Source: Odobenus rosmarus divergens (taxonomy: Eukaryota; Chordata; Mammalia; Carnivora; Odobenidae). From it: a stretch of 64,000 nucleotides of DNA. The notes beneath the pieces are model-generated. The model worked only from the letters and a program-made list of their open reading frames with translations. It was not told where the DNA came from and made no database searches. Every line of letters begins with the position of its first letter. Position 1 is the first letter of the stretch. Positions 1-13,301 of this stretch are shown here, in pieces. The position numbers and the translations under genes are program-made. The DNA is taken from positions 124,001 through 188,000 of the forward strand of contig NW_004451670.1 in NCBI RefSeq assembly GCF_000321225.1. The letters run 5' to 3'.

Positions 1-70
1 ATCCCAGGACCCTGAGATCATGACCTGAGCCGAAGGCAGACGCTTAACGACTGAGTCACCCAGGTGCCCC
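1..70 (-). mobile_element. CanSINE, head part, cut by the window edge
   Basis: The last 70 bases of a minus-strand copy are present, ending with the complement of the tRNA-related head (cacccaggtgcccc). Its tail lies outside the window, so target duplications cannot be checked. Confidence 0.9.
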
Positions 71-2293
71 TCATTCTCTTAAGATTTCAATTAAAATTGT
101 TATTAGGTCGTTCGAAGTGATGCACAGATTGGTTCTGACTCCCTCATCTTCCGCTACTTCATTTGAGTGAGATGAGAAATTAAGAGTAAGAAAGAGAAAA
201 TCAAGTATGTTTCAAATGATGTGGACTTGGGTTTCTGGGTGAGCCATTGTGCTGTTGAGCAATCACAAATGGAACTTAGAAGATCTAAGCTTGGGGAATG
301 TTCAGTATGTGCTTTTCACCTGGGGTGTGGAATTAATGAGCTCAAGTGTGGTCATCATAAGTTCAACGTCTGAGGTGCATTTAGGGGATGCCTAGTAAGT
401 AGCTCTGAATGCAGTATTGGATCTCCAGAGAAAGTGCGGTAACACAAATGAAAGAATACTGAGTAGCCTGGGTTTAAGAATAAACAATCATTGCATTTCT
501 CGTAAAGTAAAAATTGAGTCAAAGTATTGTTCCTCCTTACCGTGAAGATATTCTAGAAGTGCAATTTGTCATTTTAGTTTACAGAGGAAGTACTACATAA
601 GAGTTAAGACAAGTGTTAGGGTCAGACTGCACGAGACTTTAATTTTTCTTCTGGAATTTGCAAACTGAGTAACGCTGGGTAAGTTTTTCACCTTTTTCTT
701 TAGCTTCTATTTTCTTCTTTCTAATGTAGGAAAATAATTATATACCTAACTGATTTGGTAGGCTTATCTCAATGGGGTTCAAAGAGGAATAATCTTACTT
801 TATTTTATTTCCAACTCTAGCTTTTGACTGATGTAGAATTTCCTTTCCCTCTTAGTGAATGAGAGCCTGGGAGGCTCCTACAGCTTTTTAATATCTAAGA
901 AATTTCTTGTTACTATCATTAAGACTCCCATTCTGATATTTCAGCTGTTTAGAATCCAATAGTCACCCATCATCACACATTCTTCCTCCCCCCATCTCCA
1001 TCCCTAACAAATGTCCTGAGAGCCCTGCAGAGGGAGAGAGGAGACATGTCTTTCTTTCTTCTTCCCAGCTCCCTCACCCCTCTCATCTTCTCCAACTATT
1101 TGGCTGAGGCACAGGCTAAAGGAAAAGGAGCAAAAGTTTATACGTTTAGCAGTGGAAATTCAGAGTCATCTCTTGACTGTTGATGAATCGCTGTTAGTGG
1201 CAGGCATTTAAATAATGGTTCTCACACAGAGGTCACAGTTATGTGAGCAGTTTGGACTCTTCTCCAACCTGTCCTCTTTGACTCATGAAATGAGACAATT
1301 CTTGCAACTCTGCTAGATTTTACCTTCCTGACGGTCCACCTGGCTGGGAAGTGACCACCCAGCTCATGGGAAACATACATTCTTGCTACGCCAAGATGGG
1401 AGCGAGCAGGCGTGATCCTCTTCCCCCCTGTATATCTGCTTCGGTCGCAAGCTGCTCCAGCCAGACCCTAGCCTATGAAGTTCTTCAAGTAGGAAGCAGG
1501 CAGCATTCTTTTTGCTGACATACGCTTCCAAACCCCAGGGCATAGGTGTCCCAGAACCCCCTGGTCACATCATTCCAGTTCATCTCTTGTGACAAGTTGC
1601 TAGCTCCACTTCTTGTAGGAACCCGCAATTTTTAAGACTGGTTTTCTTAGAGAATCCCCAACCAGGATAAAAATTCTCCTCTTCTGAGACTTTGCAAATG
1701 TTCAGGTTTTTTCTTAATGAAAGGCTGTTGGGAATTTGTGGGGGAAATCTGAGGCATAATCTTGGTCACTTAAATTCCACATGGATGTACCTAACAATTG
1801 TCTGTAGAATTTAAAGATTTTTTATTTACCTATTTTTCTCAACTGTAAGGTTTTGACTAAAATCTGCAAGCAACAAGAAAAATTACATCCTGTCATATCT
1901 GTACTAAGGCTTAAGTTTTTACGGTTGTCCTGGAGGTTAAAGGCAGTAAGGCATGAAGGACCTAAGCAGACTTCACCTCTTGTTATTATTTTTTTCTACT
2001 GTTTCACAAAGCACTGACAATCACATGGCCTTTAACAAATGTATACTTCTGTTCCTATAATGTGGAGAGAAAGTAAGTAAAATAATGATAACTGTGTTAT
2101 TGCGGAGTTATTATTAAGAACTGAGTATCAAGAAGTTCTGAATATATGAAGTGAAGAATTTGAATCTGTTGTCTCCTTATTTGAATAAAAAGAAACAATG
2201 TAGAATTGAGAGTTGGAAAGCGTGGCCCCAATTGTTAGCTCCTCTTAACTCAGTTATTCATTACATCAGTGGGTACAAGGCACTTAACTGCTC

Positions 2294-2650
2294 TGCTAGA
2301 GACTGAATGTTTGTGCCCCCCCAAATTCATTTATTGAAAACCTAACCCCCAAGATGGTGGTATTAAGTGGTGGGTCCTTCAGAAGGTGGTTAAGTCATGA
2401 GGACAGAGCCCTCAAGAGTGAGATTAGTTCCATTATAAAAGGGACCCCAGAAAACTGTCTTTCCCCTTCTCCATGTGAGGACACAGTGAGGTGTTGTCTA
2501 TGAACCAGAAGTTGGCTCTCACCAGATACTCAATGTTAGTGACTTGATCTTGGCCTTCCTGCCTCTAGAACTGTAAGAAATAAATTTCTGTTGTTTATAA
2601 GCTACCCAGTCTATGATATTTTGTTATAGAAGCCCAAACGGACTAAGACA
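2294..2650 (+). mobile_element. Solo MaLR LTR, MST-like
   Basis: About 357 bp starting TG and ending CA (ctaagaca). The order of motifs (a CCCCCCCAAATTCAT stretch, GGTGGTATTAAGTGG, an inner TATAAAA, AATAAATTTCTGTTG, TATTTTGTTATAG) fits mammalian-wide MST LTRs as I remember them. No internal region is attached. Confidence 0.8.
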
Positions 2651-2732
2651 TGTTCCAAAGTTCAGATTACTCATCTACAAAACAGAGGAACAGGGGAAAC
2701 AATATAAATTTGTTTTGAAAAATTAAGTGATC

Positions 2733-2938
2733 CGGTGCCTGGGTGGCTCAGTCGTTAAGCGTCTGCCTTCGGCTCAGGTCATGATCCCAGGGTCCTGGGA
2801 TCGAGCCCCACATCGGGCTCCCTGCTCAGCAGGAAGCCTGCTTCTCCCTCTCCCACTCCCCCTGCTTGTGTTCCCTCTCTCGCTGTCTCTCTCTCTCTGT
2901 CAATTAAATAAATAAATAAAATCTTAAAAAAAAGAAAA
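2733..2938 (+). mobile_element. CanSINE
   Basis: Starts GGTGCCTGGGTGGCTCAG, has the TC-rich middle and ends with AATAAA repeats and an A tail. Near-duplicate flanks (aattaagtgatc before, aatcaagcgatc after) mark the insertion, with two substitutions between them. The internal ORF at 2727-2915 is a SINE by-product. Confidence 0.95.
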
Positions 2939-3009
2939 GAAAAATCAAGCGATCAATGTTTCTAAAAACATTTTTAATGGAATATGAATGATTCTACAAT
3001 TTTAGGATG

Positions 3010-3145
3010 TTAGAGCTCCAACAGCCTTGAATGACATCAAGTTCTATGCACTCCTTTTATAAATGAGCAAATTGGAGTCCTAAATGGGTGAAGGACATGC
3101 TCAAGGTCATATGACTTGTTCTTAATCCAGGGCCCATCAGACATT
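3010..3145 (+). mobile_element. MIR SINE
   Basis: The MIR core pattern is visible: ttttataaatgagcaaattg, then ctcaaggtcatatgac, then a cagggcccat block. Ancient and diverged. Confidence 0.65.
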
Positions 3146-3434
3146 GGCATTATGTAAGTGCCTTGAAGGGGAGATAACCTTCTCTCATTTTAGTAGAACA
3201 CCTCAAATGACTTTAAAATGCCTACTTCTTTAATTTCTTTCCACAAAAAAAAGTACACACTCTCCCTAAGGTATACAGAGAGTGTAAATAGAGAGATATT
3301 AGTCCCATTAAAGGAATAGAGAAGGGGGAAAGGTTAATTTTTTCTGAAGCTCCAACATCCAAGCATATTTAACAAAGGTTATTATTAAGTTGTTTTTGTT
3401 TTTAATTCAGCCATAGCCTTTTGTATTTGCCGTG

Positions 3435-3545
3435 ATTGTATTTGCCTGTTTATCTCCTACTCCTGGAGGATGGTGACAGTTTCTATCTATTATTTCCAGC
3501 ATCTAACACAAAGCAGGTGCCAAATGACCACTGGTGAGTAAACGC
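3435..3545 (+). mobile_element. L2 3' end fragment
   Basis: The order 'tcctggaggatggtgacagt', 'ccagcatctaacacaaagca' and 'aggtgccaaatgaccactgg' follows the L2 3' end (stop-and-use phrase before the short tail). Very diverged. Confidence 0.45.
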
Positions 3546-5515
3546 AGTCTACAAGTAAAGGATTTCCAATGCTCTCAGAGTCAGTCGTTTGTCCCACTGC
3601 CTAGAAGTATAACCCCCGTGTTTCATTCCCCTGGGACCAACAGTTTTTCAGCTTGTAATTCACCATTTGAAAGGCAGGTTGCTCTGGCTGGGTGAGTACA
3701 ATTCCTCATCAGTAGAGACTGATAGGGCGATTCTCCAGTCAGGACAGGAGCTCAGAATAAATAGCTGCATGAAAGAGACACCAGATGGGATTCTAAGGTG
3801 AGTTCTGAACATGGACAAGGGAGGGAAGCATGGCAGGTGGAAATGGGAAAGTGCAAAGCGGAAAGCTACTCATGGACTCACCACAATTCTTCTCTACCCT
3901 CCGTTTGCTTTTAATTCTCATGGAAAGCCAGAAGAGCCCCCAAAGTAGGCATCCTCGGTCCAGTAACATTCAATGTCTATGTGCTCAGTTATTACCCTAG
4001 ATCTGGAAGACACCGTAGACATCATCAGAGTGCCAGTTAAAGGCAAACAGCTCAACAGATAAATCTCAGGCTGCCAGTTAAGCCTTTCCTAGTTCAAGGG
4101 TCACTCTTCCAATGATACAAGCAAGAGGGGAATAATTATTGAGGGTGATTTATAAAGATCTCAGAAAGTCTGCTAGTGGCCTAAAGAAATTTTCCACAAA
4201 CATGCGTTATATAACCCAATAAGGAATTTGAGTTTGCTCCAACAGCAAATTCAGAGGTAAAGGAAAAAAAAAGAGCTTCTTGGAAATTGCACTCTGGGAT
4301 TTAACCAATAATATAGATATAAGATTGTGGCTAATGTAAGTTTAAAGGAAGGTGAATTTCCTGGTGAGATCAGTGTTTGTTTTAGGGGTTCAAGGTAGAA
4401 TGACACCAGATGTGATCACAGTAGGATAGTAATGGAAAGCTAGATAGAGCAGATGAGTGGTGACTACCAACATAGTTAATATAAGCTTGGTAGCTACCTT
4501 TTGCAGTGTACCTGCTAGTTCATATCATCCCAGGCAACGTACTATTTTCCAAAGAAGGGAGCCCCTTCGTCACCCCTACGAGCAGCATAAATTTGTGGAA
4601 CAACAACTGCTGGTTATTTAACTGCTGGCACCCTTCTGTTTTCGTGACAGTCCTTCTAGTTGTTGTTTGATCATCAAGAGGGTAGAGGGGAGGCATTTGG
4701 GAGGGAGACACTGGGTCAGACTCCCAGAAAGACAGAAGAATTTGAGGTAAGGGAGAGGAAAAGAATATTTGGAGGGGAGGTAAATATTTAAATAAGATAT
4801 TTAGGAAATTTGCTTTTTGATATTTAAAATAGTTACCTAACCCAGCTTCTCGAGAAACCTTTAGCAAAATTTGCACCGCGGATGAGAGACTTGGCTATGT
4901 TATTTGTAGCTTTGGTAGGGAGGGATGAAATGGTTTCCCACAGTCTACAAACAGGTTCAAGGTGGAGAAGAAAGTTCAAAGTGTCCTATCAAACGGATTA
5001 CACATATATTATCTTATTTAGTCCTTGCAAAATTGAATTAAACAGTCATTATAAACAAGCACTTGGCAGACAAGAAATCTCAAGCTCAGAAGGGCTAATT
5101 GTTTTGTTTTAATTAATAGCTGGACAGCATCCTAACTGCAGCTAAAACACAGGCTCACCTTACTTCCCAAACCTGTTGCCAGATTTCGCAGATGTAAAGT
5201 CTTAGCTTCCAGCTGGCGGCACAGTGCTATGCTCTTCTAACCGTGTCCCACGGAACACCCACCTGTCACCACTCACTAACAGCGGGGGCAGCACCACTTT
5301 GACATTCATGGTCAAGAAAGTGCAAAAAGGGGAAAAGATAGTGAGTTCTTTCTGAAATTTAATAAAAAGGTAAAGCTGATTGATGCTATTTTTCCACTGA
5401 GGAAAACAAAATATATACAGGAAAGGTTTGGAGGGGGGAGGGAAGAGAGTCTCACTGCACTTGCAACCTCTAAGTTTTAAATTGCTTCACAAGTTTCTTT
5501 AAAAGTACAAAGAGA

Positions 5516-5695
5516 GGGCGCCTGGGTGGCTCAGATGGTTAAGCGTCTGCCTTCAGCTCAGGTCATGATCCCAGGGTCCTGCGATCGAGTCCCGCATCAG
5601 GCTCCCTGCTCCTTGGGAGCCTGCTTCTCCCTCTGCCTCTCTCTCTCTCTCTCTCTGTCTCTCATGAATAAATCAATAAAATCTTTAAAAAAAAA
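5516..5695 (+). mobile_element. CanSINE with exact target duplication
   Basis: Flanked by a 14-bp direct repeat, aaagtacaaagaga, at 5502-5515 and 5696-5709, showing a fairly recent insertion. It is slightly short because the middle CT tract is contracted. Confidence 0.96.
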
Positions 5696-7387
5696 AAAGT
5701 ACAAAGAGATATAAAGTAGCGCCTTAGGGGGGAAATATTCAAAATGAAGAGGACTGAGGCCCGTTATTATTTCAGTGTTTGAAATTGTCATTTATTATTT
5801 TGTTACTAGCTGACAACATAGAGATTGAGTGAATTGGTCTTTTTCTGACAAATATGCATTACAATGTACTTGAAAAATATGAATATTATTTTTATTGGAT
5901 AAAATTGGACTCATAACATAAATTATAAGCAGTAATATTATTATCATTATTGATTACTAATATTGACGATTAATATGATGATGATGAGCCCAATGATGAA
6001 AACAAAATATTATAATTAAGATTTTAAAACTCCAGGGCAAATATTTTGTTTAATTATGATACAGGGGAAAATGCTGCTGCTATATGAAAGATGTTAGACT
6101 ATAGTGAAAAGAGAAATTCTAGGATCACTGAAAACACCTCAAAACTCCACAATAAGATCACAAAGGGTAAAAAGAATCAATGTTTTTGAGAAGTTAAGCC
6201 CTGAAGCAAATAGATAATTTGTTGACAGTGGGGCCTAATACCTAAATATATACATTTCTTCTGTGCATGTCTCAGCTTTGTTAGGGGGATGACCTTGAAC
6301 ATAGTATTTAAACATTTTTAATATTTTTTTTTCAAAAATCCAAAAGAATGGTAATGATATAATACCTCTAAAAATCAAATGGGTTAATGCACGCAAAGTG
6401 GCTTAGAACAATGCCTGGCATATAATGAGAACTCGATAATTCATTACTTTTAAGATGAATATCTTATACTAAGATGGTAGAAAGCAGGAATCATTGCCTA
6501 ATTATACCATTATTTCATTTGAATTAATTTTGAATGACTATATTTATCATATATTGTTATTCTGGAAAATTTCATAGAGAAATTTGGGAGAAAGGTGTTT
6601 TATCTAATAAATAAATCCAGATGCTTTTGATGAGAAAGCAGCTATTTGTTTCTGTAAATACGTAGGATATATGTATAAGAATATTTTGCAAAATAGTAGC
6701 CCCTTTTTTAGTCCAACCAACTAAATGGTAGCCAATAGTATCATTATTTACATTGTTCTAGCTTGCAATTGCAATCAGTGTAAATCCCAACAGAGAAGAT
6801 CAAGCAACAGATAAAGTAGTAAATATTGTCTGAATAAGAAGGAAATAACTCAATGAATAGAGAAATGGCTCTTTTCTTTCCCCTTCTCCCACTCTCACCC
6901 CATTCTGTTAAGTTGGATCAAATGTACTTCTTCAAATCTTGCACAACACCTGCAATCATCCTGATAGTAGAGATTATATTTTCCAAAAGTAAGCATAAAC
7001 AAATGAGGTCACTCCTAAAAGGAAGCATGGCAAAGTCATACCGGAAGAAACGCCGAATGTTATTACATTTGCTCATTTAATACGCACTATGGCTTGTGTC
7101 TACCCTTGCACCTTTCGGAAATATCCCAGGTAAGTCCATTTTTTTTAACCAGTCTCACAGAAGTAGTTCTCTCCATAATTCAGGAGAAAGTCCCTACCCT
7201 TGGGAAGGTTCCAGACATGGGACCAAAGAAGTACTCTTCTCTTACCTCCCAAAATAAAAAGCATTCCTCAAGTCCACCTATTCCCAAAGAAAACCTGATG
7301 TCAATTGATAACCTGCTAAAATTGCCCATAAGAGAGAGGCCAAGACTGAATAAAATGTAAAATTCCCAACTACACAATTTGTGTTCT

Positions 7388-7586
7388 TTTTTTAAAGATT
7401 TATTTATTTATTTGAGAGAGTGAGAATGAGAGAGAGAGAGAGAGTACATGAGAGCGGGGAGGGCTAGGGGGAGAAGCAGGCTCCCTGCTCAGCGGGGAGC
7501 CCGATGCGGGACTCGATCCTGGGACTCCAGGATCATGACCTGAGCCGAAGGCAGCCGCTTAACCAACTGAGCCACCCAGGCGCCCC
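7388..7586 (-). mobile_element. CanSINE with exact target duplication
   Basis: The 15-bp repeat cacaatttgtgttct flanks it at 7373-7387 and 7587-7601. The left end is the T-rich complement of the tail; the right end is the complement of the tRNA-like head. Confidence 0.96.
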
Positions 7587-7879
7587 CACAATTTGTGTTC
7601 TAATTTACCTAGAGAAGAGCATTGGCCCAACTCCTCTAATGTTCTACTTTAATATGTGGATGTTATAATTAGTTGGAGTTTTGTGCTTCGTTCTCTAATT
7701 AGCTCTCTTCCCCTTCCCTGGCTGTTCTTCCGTGCTCCAGCTCTAAGTCACTAACAGACTGTAGAACATGTCAACAACAATACCACATTGGTCCCTCTCT
7801 TCCAATATCTTTAAAAGCAAACTGTACCATTTTCTATTATTTTATTCTCCAACATAAGTGATGACACAACCAATCACCA

Positions 7880-8600
7880 AATCATGAGGGACAGCAACCT
7901 CAGACATCTCCACTTCTCTTTCTCAACATGCACACCTGATGTGTCATTCAATCTTCAAATTTGTCCTTTCACTACAGGGTCACACACAACTTAAATCTTG
8001 GTTCTCACAATTTCTTCCCTGCAGTGCTTGAATTGTTTCATCTTCATTCTCTGGGCTTCTATTCTGTCTCTTCTCAATCCATCCATTGCAATTCAATTTA
8101 AAATATTAGTACATTTCTCACTTTTCCTGAAGTTGTGTTTGGATCATTTACAGAACCATTCAGCATCTGAATTAGATTACTCTTCTGGTTTTATCTCAAC
8201 TCCTCTCCTTTCAAAGTCACACATCTACTTTCTAAATGGTCTTGACTACCTGGCTATGCATTTTACTAACTTTTTCATATCTGGTACCTTACTCCTACCT
8301 TTGATGATTCAATCCACCCATTCATTCATTTATTCATTTATTAACTCATCCAGGTATTTATTCAAAAAATTTCAATAAATGTCAATGAATGCTAGGCACT
8401 CATTGGAAATTTAAAGCTGTAAACTTATCCACTTATCCATGGCACTCCTCATACTGGGTATAAGTATTATTTCCTCAAATACACTGTAATCTCCTCAGGA
8501 GCAAAGTCTGTATCTCAATCTCGTGCCTCAGCATTTAGAGTCTGGACCAATTATGGGTCAATAATGTTTTATTGTTGTTGAAAGAATCTATGAAATAATG
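7880..8600 (+). mobile_element. L2-like sequence
   Basis: Pyrimidine-rich text of the L2 3' type, with two tail-like places: tcaataaatgtcaatgaatg near 8370 and attgttgttgaaagaatc near 8571. The 126-codon plus ORF (7998-8378) lies in it and has no domain. Confidence 0.4.
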
Positions 8601-8699
8601 AATCAGAGGTTTAGATGTGATCTCAGAGAAAATCAAGCCACATGTGAAGTAATGTCAGTATTCTGACTGTATCATTAGGTAGAAAAATCTATAATGATA

Positions 8700-8845
8700 A
8701 TGTGTCAAGTACTGGTCTCATGAGGAAACTAAAGCCAAGAGATTAAGTAAATTGCTATTGCAGAAAGTCACAAAAGAAAGTTTCCAAGCCACAGTTTGAA
8801 TTTAGACAACAAGCTAACACTAGGGCCCATGTTTGACCCTGTTTT
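8700..8845 (+). mobile_element. MIR SINE
   Basis: Contains atgaggaaactaaagccaag and a later cactagggcccatgtttgac block, in MIR order. A (TG)n-type run follows at 8878-8907. Confidence 0.6.
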
Positions 8846-8877
8846 ATAAAATTATTATATATGTACATATGTTTATA

Positions 8878-8907
8878 TGTGTGTGCGTGTGTGTGTGCGT
8901 GCGCACA
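8878..8907. repeat. (TG)n microsatellite with GC steps
   Basis: Alternating purine-pyrimidine run tgtgtgcgtgtgtgtgtgcg, a possible Z-DNA former. Confidence 0.9.
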
Positions 8908-11058
8908 AGTTTATATGCTGTATGAAACTATGAAAAAACTATGAATATGAGAAAAATGGGTTTATGAAGAAATGAAGAACTAAAGACATATACAAATACA
9001 CTATAGCAATTATTTGGCAAATTGTTAATATTTTCTAAAAGGAAATGAGTATCTTCTAATATATTTGACATTAAAGACCTAAAATGATTCTTTTTAGTTG
9101 AATATGTATTAAGATTACAGCTTCAAATTATTAGTAAATTAAAATTACTAATTATTTTTCCCTGATGAGGAAATGTAAGTTACATCGGAAATAGCTTGAA
9201 ACCAGTGAGGAACTTCCCTAGAACATGGGTACCTTATAGGCATAAAGGAATATTTCATCCAAAGATAATGAGAAAAACATTCCAAATCCCATTTTACAGT
9301 GACTTTACCTCAACAAAAAGTTGGGCTTTATTGTGGATTACTTTATGCTCTAGAATAGAACACGTAAGTTGTTGTTAAAAGGAAAACTATATCCAATTCA
9401 AGATAGGCAGTGAAAAGTTTAGCACAGTGAACATAAATGCCAACCCTGACATTCTGAACAGAAAACTATCATATTTATTTATATAATTGCTACATTTCTC
9501 CTATGTTAAGGGTTCATAAATAGTTCAGATGGAAATAGTATGTGGATCTTTTTTTTCTAGAAAATGTGGAAGCAGACCAAAAGAAAAACAAAAATAAAAG
9601 CCAACGGGGCTGGCAGAGTCAAGAAGTGCGATGGAAAACCCTGGAGATCCGGCAGCCAGGAGGAGCAGTAAGGAGAAGGGCGTGGGAGACACACCACCAG
9701 GGAGTCCTCAAGGAAAGAGGGATGCAGCCACTGCCGATAAATGAAAAATGCTGAGAAGAAATGGGTGGCAGGCAGAAGCAGAGCAAGAATCCAAGAAAAT
9801 AACAAAGGGAACAGACTAAGTGGAAAGGAGATAAAAGGTAAAACAGCTGTCAATCAAAAATAAGCATGGTTGCATCACTGTTTATTTACATGCTCGTTGT
9901 CCTTTAAAATTGAGATGTAAATACAATTTGAAAATTATTATTAAAAGAAAGTAATAAACACACGCAACAAAAACCAGGAATAACTTTCTCACCAGTTAAC
10001 CAATTATCTATGGCAGAAGGTCATAGTAAGGTTCATGAAAGCCCCCGACTGCAGGCTTTACCTGCCATGGTCATGACATCCGTCTTCCTTCCCACTTCCA
10101 TCGTACAGCCACTGACCAGCCTACAAATTCTATTCGTTTGCCCGCCAAATCTGCTATACTTTCCTTTCAGACTACATCAGCAACCATGATAGAGGTCCAG
10201 GACTGTTTTAAGGTAGTACTGATTTCCCAGATCACAATTGTCCCTGAATCACTTAGAGAACGTCCTTGGGGCTTTGAAGTGCAAATTTCAGAAGAAAAGT
10301 TCCCAGGGAATAAAACAGTCTTCTGATTTGGGCTCTGATCAATAGAGAACAGAACAGAAGTGACATATTCATGACTAAGATGTCCTCCTGCTTAAAAAAG
10401 TCAAGTTTAGTTCTTTCGTGGGTACATGCCTTGCTGATTGCCAAGAGTCCTACTATATCATAATCACTCTGTAATTCTGGTGGTAGTCTAGTTGAAGTGA
10501 GGTGTCTGAAAGTAGTTGGAAAGGGAAAATGCCATAAGGATGTACTGAGGCAGAATTTCAAGCAAGTCAGCATAGTGTGAAAATGGTGGGAAGCTGGCCA
10601 AGTGAGCAAGCAAGAACGGACAAGAGCTGTTTGAAGCAGAGGCATCGGGCAGATACACCGTGAAGAGGCAGAGGCTTCAAGAGTGCCAGGTTCTACAAAG
10701 AGCTATTATTACCACAAACAAAAATACCACCATCCCAATGCACATCTTTGGGAAGAATTGCAAGTCATTCTTTTGTTGCGGTATCAGCCATATTTATGCA
10801 TAATGATGGCATTCACATAAAATCAAATGATATATATAGACATATGCTTCCATCCACATAGAAAGAGAGTATCAATTTATATGTAGGAAAGTCAAGCTGA
10901 AATGACTGGGTATTCTGCATTTTGAATGCAAGTATTTTAAAAATTTGAGCTAATGGACTCAAAGGATTACATTCTGCATCCCCACAATGAATTCTTACAT
11001 CATTTGTTTACTTTCTATGTCACTCCTCAAATTACAAAACATTTTTAAGTTAGTTACA

Positions 11059-11561
11059 TGTTATTCTAGTTTCCTTTTGCTCCCGTAACAAATTGTCACA
11101 AATTTAATGTCTTAAAACAATGCAAATTTATTATCTTACAGTTCTGGATGTCAAGTCTGAAACGGGTCTTACTGAGTTAAAATCAAAGTGTTGGCAGGGC
11201 TACGTCCCCTTTCTGGAGGCTCTAGAAGACAATCCATCCCTTGCCTTTTTCAGCTTCTAGAGGCTGCCCACATCCCATGGGCACCTTCCATCTTCAAAGC
11301 CAATAATGGCCACTTGAGTCTTCCTCACATCATATCATTTTGACACTGATTCTTCTGCATTGAAGGATCCTTATGACTACACTGGGCCTCTCCAGATCAT
11401 CTGGGATAATTTCCTTATCTTTGGATCAGCTAATGAGCAACTTTAATTCTGTCCACAATCTTAATTTCCCTTTGCCATGTAAAATACCATATACCCAGGT
11501 TCCAGATTTCTGAATGTAGAAAAATGGCCCATCTTTGTGGGCCATTATTCTTCCTATCATG
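11059..11561 (-). repeat. 3' LTR of the MaLR element
   Basis: Reads on the plus strand from tgttattctagtttcc to about cattattcttcctatca. It holds the complement of AATAAATTTGCATTG, an LTR polyadenylation-type motif. Limits are inferred by comparison with the other LTR. Confidence 0.7.
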
Positions 11562-12860
11562 GTCTAACCTGTGGCCCACCAAGATTCAAGTCCATCCCAC
11601 ATGCAAAATACATTCATCCCATCCCGAGGCACCCAAAAGTCTCAACCCATTACAGCATCAACTCAAAGTTCAAATCCCATCAGCTCAACATCTGTTTATC
11701 TTCTAAGTCAGGTGTGGATGAGGCACTGGGTATAATCCAGTGGCACAAGTTCTCTCTATCTGTGAACCTCTAACCCAGGAAACATCTTACCTGCTCCAAA
11801 ATCAAAATGGTGAGGTAGGCATAGGGTAACATTTATAGAGATTTCTCCTTAAAAGGGGAGAAAGTGGAAAGAAAAAGAATTCCAATAGTCCCAACCAACT
11901 ATGAAATCCATCTGGAAAATTCCACGTGGTTTCAAAGCCTGGAAATTATCCTCTGTGATTTTTAGCTATGCCTCTGGCCTCAAAGCCCCATCCTCTGGGC
12001 TTGGGGTTGTGCCCTCTGAATCAGCCTTCCTTTTTCATGAAAGGTAGAACATATCTGCAGCTGAGGAGTTTTATCAGCAGGTTTCTTGCCTGTAGATATT
12101 TGGTGATCTTAACCATTTTCTTTCATTTCATCCTGTCTCCTCCAGTTCAAGATAGCAATGTTTCTGCTGATATAACAACATTCCCAGCAACCTCATGAGT
12201 TTCCTGTGTATGTCACGAGATTCACTCTATTAGCCAAGAGTCTCCTCCACAGGTCTTTTCTAGATAATCCCAACTCTATTTTGGGCTTCTGCTGAGATGA
12301 CTGAAGAGATTTATGAGTCACACACTTAATCATTTGAAAGAGCCTTTTGTGAGACTGAATATTTTGATGTTTTTATCTTTCCATAGGATTAGCAAAAGGT
12401 TGTCCAGCTCTACCTTCATTTTTCTCTTTAGAGCACGTTTTTTCCAACCCCATCCCAAGATCCCCTAAATTTCAATAGGCAGTGAATCTCTTAATTTTAG
12501 GATCGTTTGTAATCTAACAAGTCATTAAGCCTCAATTACTTTTGGTTTAAAAGTTATTTCTTCAATCTGTCTCTTCCCTCTTGTGTTTTCCTAAAGCATT
12601 AAGGAGAAAGCAGGCTGAACCTTCAACACTTTGCTTGGAAATCTCCTCAGTTAAATACCTAAGTTCATGGCTTAAAAGTTCTGCTTTCCAAATAATTCCA
12701 GGACACAATTCTGCTAAATTTTCTGACTCGAGAGAACAAGGATTCCTTTTCCTCCTGTTTCCAAATACATGTCCCTCATTTCCTTCTGAGTCCTCAAAAT
12801 TGGCACCTTCTATGTTCACATTTCTACTGGCAGTTTGTTTATGATGACATACATATTCTT

Positions 12861-13055
12861 TTTTTTTTTTAAAGATTTTATTTATTTGACAGAGAGAGAC
12901 ACAGCGAGAGAGGGAACACAAGCAGGGGGAGTGGGAGAGGGAGAAGCAGGCTTCCCGCAGAGCAGGGAGCCCGACGCGGGGCTCAATCCCAGGACCCCGG
13001 GACCATGACCTGAGCCGAAGGCAGACGCTTAACGACTGAGCCACCCAGGCGCCCC
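12861..13055 (-). mobile_element. CanSINE inserted in MaLR internal sequence
   Basis: The 15-bp repeat gacatacatattctt at 12846-12860 and 13056-13070 is exact. It sits inside the internal part of the older MaLR element at 11059-13830, so the insertion order is clear. The 193-codon minus ORF at 12562-13143 spans the SINE and is an artefact. Confidence 0.96.
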
Positions 13056-13301
13056 GACATACATATTCTTTAAGGCAGATATGTGTCCAGCAGTGCTCTT
13101 CACTTCCGTGTGTGTGCTCATTGGCAAAGTTGCTAATATCCATATATCTATTAACAGTCTGTTTAAGGCGACGTAGGCTTTTTCTATCAAGCTTCTCTTC
13201 AAAATCCTTCTAGCTTTTGCCCACTGCCCAATTGCAAAAACCATATCCACATTTTTTAGATGAGTTTTTATAGCATCATTCTACTTTCAGGTAGGAAAAT
13301 C

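Noticed and set aside
2727..2915. Short ORFs with VKRLPSAQVMIPGSWD recurring at 2.7, 5.5, 14.0, 17.1, 52.7, 54.5 and 62.7 kb
   Set aside because: The recurrence is real but is the tRNA-derived CanSINE head translated, not a gene family.
12562..13143. 193-codon minus-strand ORF
   Set aside because: It runs through a CanSINE and MaLR internal sequence; the apparent SLSVCLRLRSWSRGPGIEP stretch is translated SINE head.
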